Assembly: GCF_017876405.1 (NCBI RefSeq)
Contig: NZ_JAGINW010000001.1
Location: forward strand, 2,121,203-2,185,202
Direction: 5' to 3'
Length of the DNA stretch: 64,000 nucleotides
Source: Kibdelosporangium banguiense
Lineage (GTDB): Bacteria; Actinomycetota; Actinomycetes; Mycobacteriales; Pseudonocardiaceae
Both the position numbers and the translations under genes were made by a program. Shown here in pieces: positions 60,942 through 64,000 of the stretch. Within the stretch, counting starts at the first letter, position 1; each line of letters begins with the position of its first letter. The notes beneath the pieces were generated by a model that did no database searches, was not told the origin of the DNA, and saw nothing but the letters and a program-made list of their open reading frames with translations.

Positions 60942-61399
60942 CCCAGTTCGGGCGGGAAACCGCCGGTGGCGATCGGGCCCCAGCGGTCGATCGTGACTCG
61001 GATCAGGCTTTTGCCCTGGATACGCATGGCTTCGCGGTATTCGTCCCAGTCCGGGTGTTCGCCCGAGATGCTGCGGAAGTAGTCCACCAAAGGTTCCAGC
61101 GCGTCAGGCAGGTCGAGCACCTCTGCCTGCCCGTCGACCTGGACGTACGGGCCGTCCCAGTCGTCGGAGAGCGTGCACAACGACACCCGCGGGTCGCGGC
61201 GGACGTTGACGGCCTTGGCGCGCTGCGGGTACGTCGAGATCACCACACGGCCTTCGGCGTCGACCCCGCAGGTCACGGGAGACATCTGCGGGCTGCCGTC
61301 GGCTCTCCGCGTGACCAGGATCGTGTGATGCCTGGGGCGCAGGAAGTCGATCAGCGCGTCGCGGTCCACTTTGTCACTTGTCGCGATCCGTCGGGCCAT
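60938..61399 (-). CDS. PPOX-class, probably F420-dependent, oxidoreductase
   Basis: A 153-residue split-barrel protein: LRPRHHTILVTRRADGSPQMSPVTCGVDAEGRVVISTYPQRAKAVNVRRDPRVSLC (in pieces) is the PPOX/FDOR pattern with the basic residues that contact F420 or FMN. In actinomycetes these enzymes commonly use F420. Divergent from the CPBP gene, 22 bp away. Confidence 0.9.
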   Translation of the reverse strand: MARRIATSDKVDRDALIDFLRPRHHTILVTRRADGSPQMSPVTCGVDAEGRVVISTYPQRAKAVNVRRDPRVSLCTLSDDWDGPYVQVDGQAEVLDLPDALEPLVDYFRSISGEHPDWDEYREAMRIQGKSLIRVTIDRWGPIATGGFPPELG

Positions 61400-61421
61400 G
61401 TCCTAACGGTAACGTGCGGAG

Positions 61422-62225
61422 GTGCCGAATCGACTGCGCGCCTGGCTGTTCCCCGTGAGAGATCAGCCGGTGGTCACCGACCCGGGCGAACGCCGGGCGA
61501 TCGTGTTCGAGCTGGTCATCGTGTTCACGGTGACGCTCGGGATGTCCGGTCTGCGGTCGTTGCTGAACCTGATCGACTCGCTGCTGCGGCCGGAACCGCT
61601 CGCCCAGCAGCAGGTCGCGCTGAACGTCCCGCAGGCCACGCTCGACCTGATCGACCTGTTCAAGCAGTTGCTGGGCGCGACCCAGCTGATCGCGTGGGGC
61701 GCGCTCGGCCTGTACCTGTTGTGGCGTGCAGGAAGCAGGCTCGCGGACGTTGGTCTGGACCGCCGGTTCATCGGTGGTGACGTGCTGCGCGGTGTCGGGC
61801 TCGCCGCCCTGATCGGGATTCCGGGGCTGGGTCTATACCTGGTCGCGTATGCGGTCGGCGCAAGTCTTGAAGTCGTGCCCACCACGCTGACCGACACCTG
61901 GTGGCGGCCGATCGCGCTGGTGTTCTCGGCCGCGGGCAACGCGTGGGCGGAGGAGATGCTGGTGATCGGGTATCTGATCACCAGGCTCCGGCAGCTCGGG
62001 TTCGGCGAGAACAAGTCGCTGGTGTTCTCGTCCGTGCTGCGTGGTTCGTACCACCTGTACCAGGGCTTCGGCGGATTCGTCGGGAATGTCGTGATGGGAC
62101 TCGTGTTCGGCCGGATCTGGCAGAAGACCAACCGGCTGTGGCCGATGGTCATCGCGCACACGCTGCTGGACGTGGTCGCCTTCGTCGGCTACTCGCTGCT
62201 GCGCGGCGTTTCCTGGCTGCCCTAG
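61422..62225 (+). CDS. CPBP-family intramembrane protein
   Basis: A 267-residue, about seven-helix membrane protein. Motif 1 NAWAEEMLVIGYLITRLRQ has the two Glu but Ile in place of the usual Arg of EExxxR; motif 2 is RGSYHLYQG and motif 3 is VIAHTLLDVVAF. The Glu and His ligands of a CaaX-protease-like site are kept. GTG 61422 gives VPNRLRAWLFPV. Confidence 0.85.
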   Translation: MPNRLRAWLFPVRDQPVVTDPGERRAIVFELVIVFTVTLGMSGLRSLLNLIDSLLRPEPLAQQQVALNVPQATLDLIDLFKQLLGATQLIAWGALGLYLLWRAGSRLADVGLDRRFIGGDVLRGVGLAALIGIPGLGLYLVAYAVGASLEVVPTTLTDTWWRPIALVFSAAGNAWAEEMLVIGYLITRLRQLGFGENKSLVFSSVLRGSYHLYQGFGGFVGNVVMGLVFGRIWQKTNRLWPMVIAHTLLDVVAFVGYSLLRGVSWLP

Positions 62226-62232
62226 ATGACGA

Positions 62233-63039
62233 TCACGGACTGTCCACGATCTCCGGCCGGGCTGGGATCCGGTAGCCGGACCGGCCGACGCTCTCGTGGA
62301 CGAACCGTTCCCAGCTGCCGTCGTTGACCATCTCGCGCAACGCGGTGGTCACGTGGGGGCGGCGCGCGTCTCCCTTGCGCAGACCGACGCCGTAGCGCTC
62401 GGTGGAGAATGTCTTGCCGACAACCTTCAGTTTGTCGGGCTGCTCAGCCGCGTATCCGGCGAGGATCACGTCGTCGGTGGTCACCGCGTCGATGTCGCCC
62501 TTGAGCAACGCGTCCACGCATTCACGGTACGAACCGTGCTGTTGCAACGTGACGCTTTTCGCGTAGCTCTGCTGGACGTTCTCGGCGGGCGTCGAGCCGG
62601 TGACCGAGCACAGCCGCCAGTCGCTGTTGTCCAACGACTCCGGGCCGTCGATGTCGGCGTTCGCTTTCCGGACGAGCAGGCTCTGACCTGCGACGAAGTA
62701 GGGACCGGCGAAGTCGACTCGCTGCTTGCGGGCGTCGGTGATGGAGTACGTCGCGATCACCATGTCGACCTTGTTCTGTTCCAGCATGGTCTCCCGGTCA
62801 GCCGGGCGCGCCTCGACGAACGTGATGTTCCGGTGGTCGGTGCCCATCCGCCCGGCCACGTACTCGGCGACGTCGACATCGAGCCCGCTGAACGCGCCGT
62901 CGGACATGCGGACGCCCAGACCGGGCTGGTCGAACCGGATGCCGACGGTCAGCTTCGGCCCGGCCGGCGGCTCCTCGCCACCACCGCAGCCCGCGACCAG
63001 CAGCATCCCGACAGCCGCGCACACGACGGCACCACGCAT
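62233..63039 (-). CDS. Amino-acid ABC transporter solute-binding lipoprotein
   Basis: A 268-residue protein: signal peptide with lipobox LLVAGC, then a family 3 solute-binding fold (KLTVGIRFDQPGLGVRM, FSGLDVDVAEYVAGRMG, VDMVIATYSITDARKQRVDFAGPYFVAGQSLLV, RYGVGLRKGD). The pattern is that of glutamate/glutamine-binding proteins. No permease or ATPase gene is adjacent, so it is an orphan here or works with components elsewhere. Confidence 0.92.
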   Translation of the reverse strand: MRGAVVCAAVGMLLVAGCGGGEEPPAGPKLTVGIRFDQPGLGVRMSDGAFSGLDVDVAEYVAGRMGTDHRNITFVEARPADRETMLEQNKVDMVIATYSITDARKQRVDFAGPYFVAGQSLLVRKANADIDGPESLDNSDWRLCSVTGSTPAENVQQSYAKSVTLQQHGSYRECVDALLKGDIDAVTTDDVILAGYAAEQPDKLKVVGKTFSTERYGVGLRKGDARRPHVTTALREMVNDGSWERFVHESVGRSGYRIPARPEIVDSP

Positions 63040-63225
63040 TGGCTAGCTCCCCGACTTCGCTACCGACAGGCACGGTACCTGGCCAACTGCCGCGCAACAA
63101 ATAATGCATGATTACGCCAGTTGACAAAATGATTCGCTGTTCTCGGCATCTCAGACCGTCGATTTCGATCAGAAATAGCCTTCACGCACGACGATTTGCA
63201 TTGCCAGCCGCTATGCTTGAACCTC

Positions 63226-64000
63226 GTGACGACAGACGTGCAAGTCCAGGCACAGCCCCGCGTCGACAGCGAGGTGGGCACGCTCCGCTCGGTGCTGCTG
63301 CACCGTCCGGGCGCCGAGCTCAAACGGCTTACGCCACGCAACAACGACAAGCTCCTTTTCGACGGTATCCCCTGGGTGGACCGTGCGCAGGCCGAGCACG
63401 ACGCGTTCGCCGCCGTGCTCGCATCGCGTGGCGTCGAGGTGATGCTGCTTGCAGACGTCCTTGGTAAAGCTCTCGAGGACGGTCGCGCGCGCAGCACTGG
63501 TGTCCTGACTGCCGTTGACGAACGCCGCCTGGGCTACGAGCTCGCGGACTCGCTGCGGTCGCATCTGTCCAGCGTGGACGCCAAGACACTGGCGCACGTG
63601 CTGACCGCAGGCATGACGTTCGAGGAACTGCCTGTCGCGGAAGGCGCGTCCCTGGTTCGACGGATGCACGGGCCACACGACTTCGCCATCGACCCGTTGC
63701 CCAACTTGCTGTTCAGCCGGGACTCGTCGGTGTGGATCGGCGACCGTGTCGCGATCGCCTCGCTGGCGATGCCCGCGCGGGTCCGGGAAACCTCCGTCCT
63801 GGACCTGGTTTACGCGTACCACCCCCGGTTCCGGCTGTCCGGACGCGCTTACGGCGCGCACTCCGCGCCAGTCGAGGGCGGCGACGTTCTCCTGCTGGCG
63901 CCGGGCGTTCTGGCCATCGGCGTCGGCGAACGCACCACGCCCGCGGGCGCAGAGTCGCTCGCGCGGTCCGTATTCAACGACGGCCTCGCTCACACCGTGC
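63226..64000 (+). CDS. arcA: Arginine deiminase, 3' end cut by the window edge
   Basis: The first 258 residues of an arginine deiminase (arginine to citrulline plus ammonia). It reads [49 protein letters not shown] at the N-terminus, then [26 protein letters not shown] and [30 protein letters not shown], covering the substrate-binding Asp/Arg and the GGD segment. The catalytic Cys lies beyond the window. GTG 63226 follows a -10-like TATGCT at 63212 so closely that the transcript may be leaderless. Confidence 0.93.
   Translation, partial: MTTDVQVQAQPRVDSEVGTLRSVLLHRPGAELKRLTPRNNDKLLFDGIPWVDRAQAEHDAFAAVLASRGVEVMLLADVLGKALEDGRARSTGVLTAVDERRLGYELADSLRSHLSSVDAKTLAHVLTAGMTFEELPVAEGASLVRRMHGPHDFAIDPLPNLLFSRDSSVWIGDRVAIASLAMPARVRETSVLDLVYAYHPRFRLSGRAYGAHSAPVEGGDVLLLAPGVLAIGVGERTTPAGAESLARSVFNDGLAHTV

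Noticed and set aside
63100..63205. TGCAT words upstream of arcA as possible ArgR sites
   Set aside because: Only two short imperfect matches with irregular spacing; not enough to call ARG boxes.

Overview
The window is high-GC DNA (about two thirds G+C) with many GTG starts and tightly overlapping genes. The gene content points to a filamentous actinomycete, probably of the order Pseudonocardiales: a DUF5753 regulator paired with a DUF397 protein, an EspC-like type VII substrate, a DtxR/IdeR-type iron box, septum-formation and DUF4232 lipoproteins, an F420/PPOX enzyme and a fused CydDC. The genus cannot be fixed from the sequence alone. No rRNA, tRNA or CRISPR array was seen. About 58 protein genes are supported; the genes at both window edges are cut.

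Layout. 1-1678 (minus): two membrane proteins, one cut by the edge. 1939-6011 (plus): amino-sugar aminotransferase, Gfo/Idh oxidoreductase, family-2 glycosyltransferase and lhgO. 6008-9767 (minus): serS, then a three-gene set like E. coli ygiB-ygiC-yjfL. 9891-12440: septum-formation protein, small metallopeptidase, hairpin terminator and rtcB. 12586-17863: ECF sigma factor, MazG-like protein, a two-component pair, and an SDR divergent from an MmyB-like regulator. 17832-22784: PASTA lipoprotein, L,D-transpeptidase, an SDR with a MerR-type promoter, a DUF4232 lipoprotein and phospholipase C. 22870-24795: a group II intron with both ends placed. 25034-28271: phosphoglycerate-mutase-like phosphatase, pheA, a macro-domain protein and coaA. 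28275-35645: response regulator, histidine kinase, cydDC, cydB, cydA. 35726-40756: MFS transporter and the homogentisate cluster (IclR, fahA, an unknown gene, hmgA). 40838-46722: YbaB, EspC-like protein, large RHS toxin and candidate immunity protein. 46733-48212: small protein, DUF5753 regulator and an expanded DUF397 protein. 48286-55358: five-gene operon SWIM / DUF5691 / MoxR AAA+ / DUF5682 / VWA. 55552-64000: LysE exporter, GH95-like enzyme, iron-boxed DUF2470 protein, TetR with a methyltransferase, PPOX, CPBP, a solute-binding lipoprotein and the start of arcA.

The most noteworthy items are: (1) the SWIM-DUF5691-MoxR-DUF5682-VWA operon, in which every junction overlaps by 1-4 nt and an 11-bp inverted repeat lies just upstream; (2) a dispersed repeat found three times, each time between convergent genes, one copy interrupted by the group II intron, which allows the intron ends to be placed; (3) a polymorphic RHS toxin with an unrecognised 133-residue tip followed 11 bp later by a candidate immunity gene; (4) a DUF397 protein enlarged by exact 54-nt units; (5) a histidine kinase encoded at the end of the cytochrome bd operon, facing its likely response regulator behind coaA.

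All protein families were assigned by reading motifs, not by database search. Starts were chosen from ribosome-binding sites, gene overlaps and family lengths.
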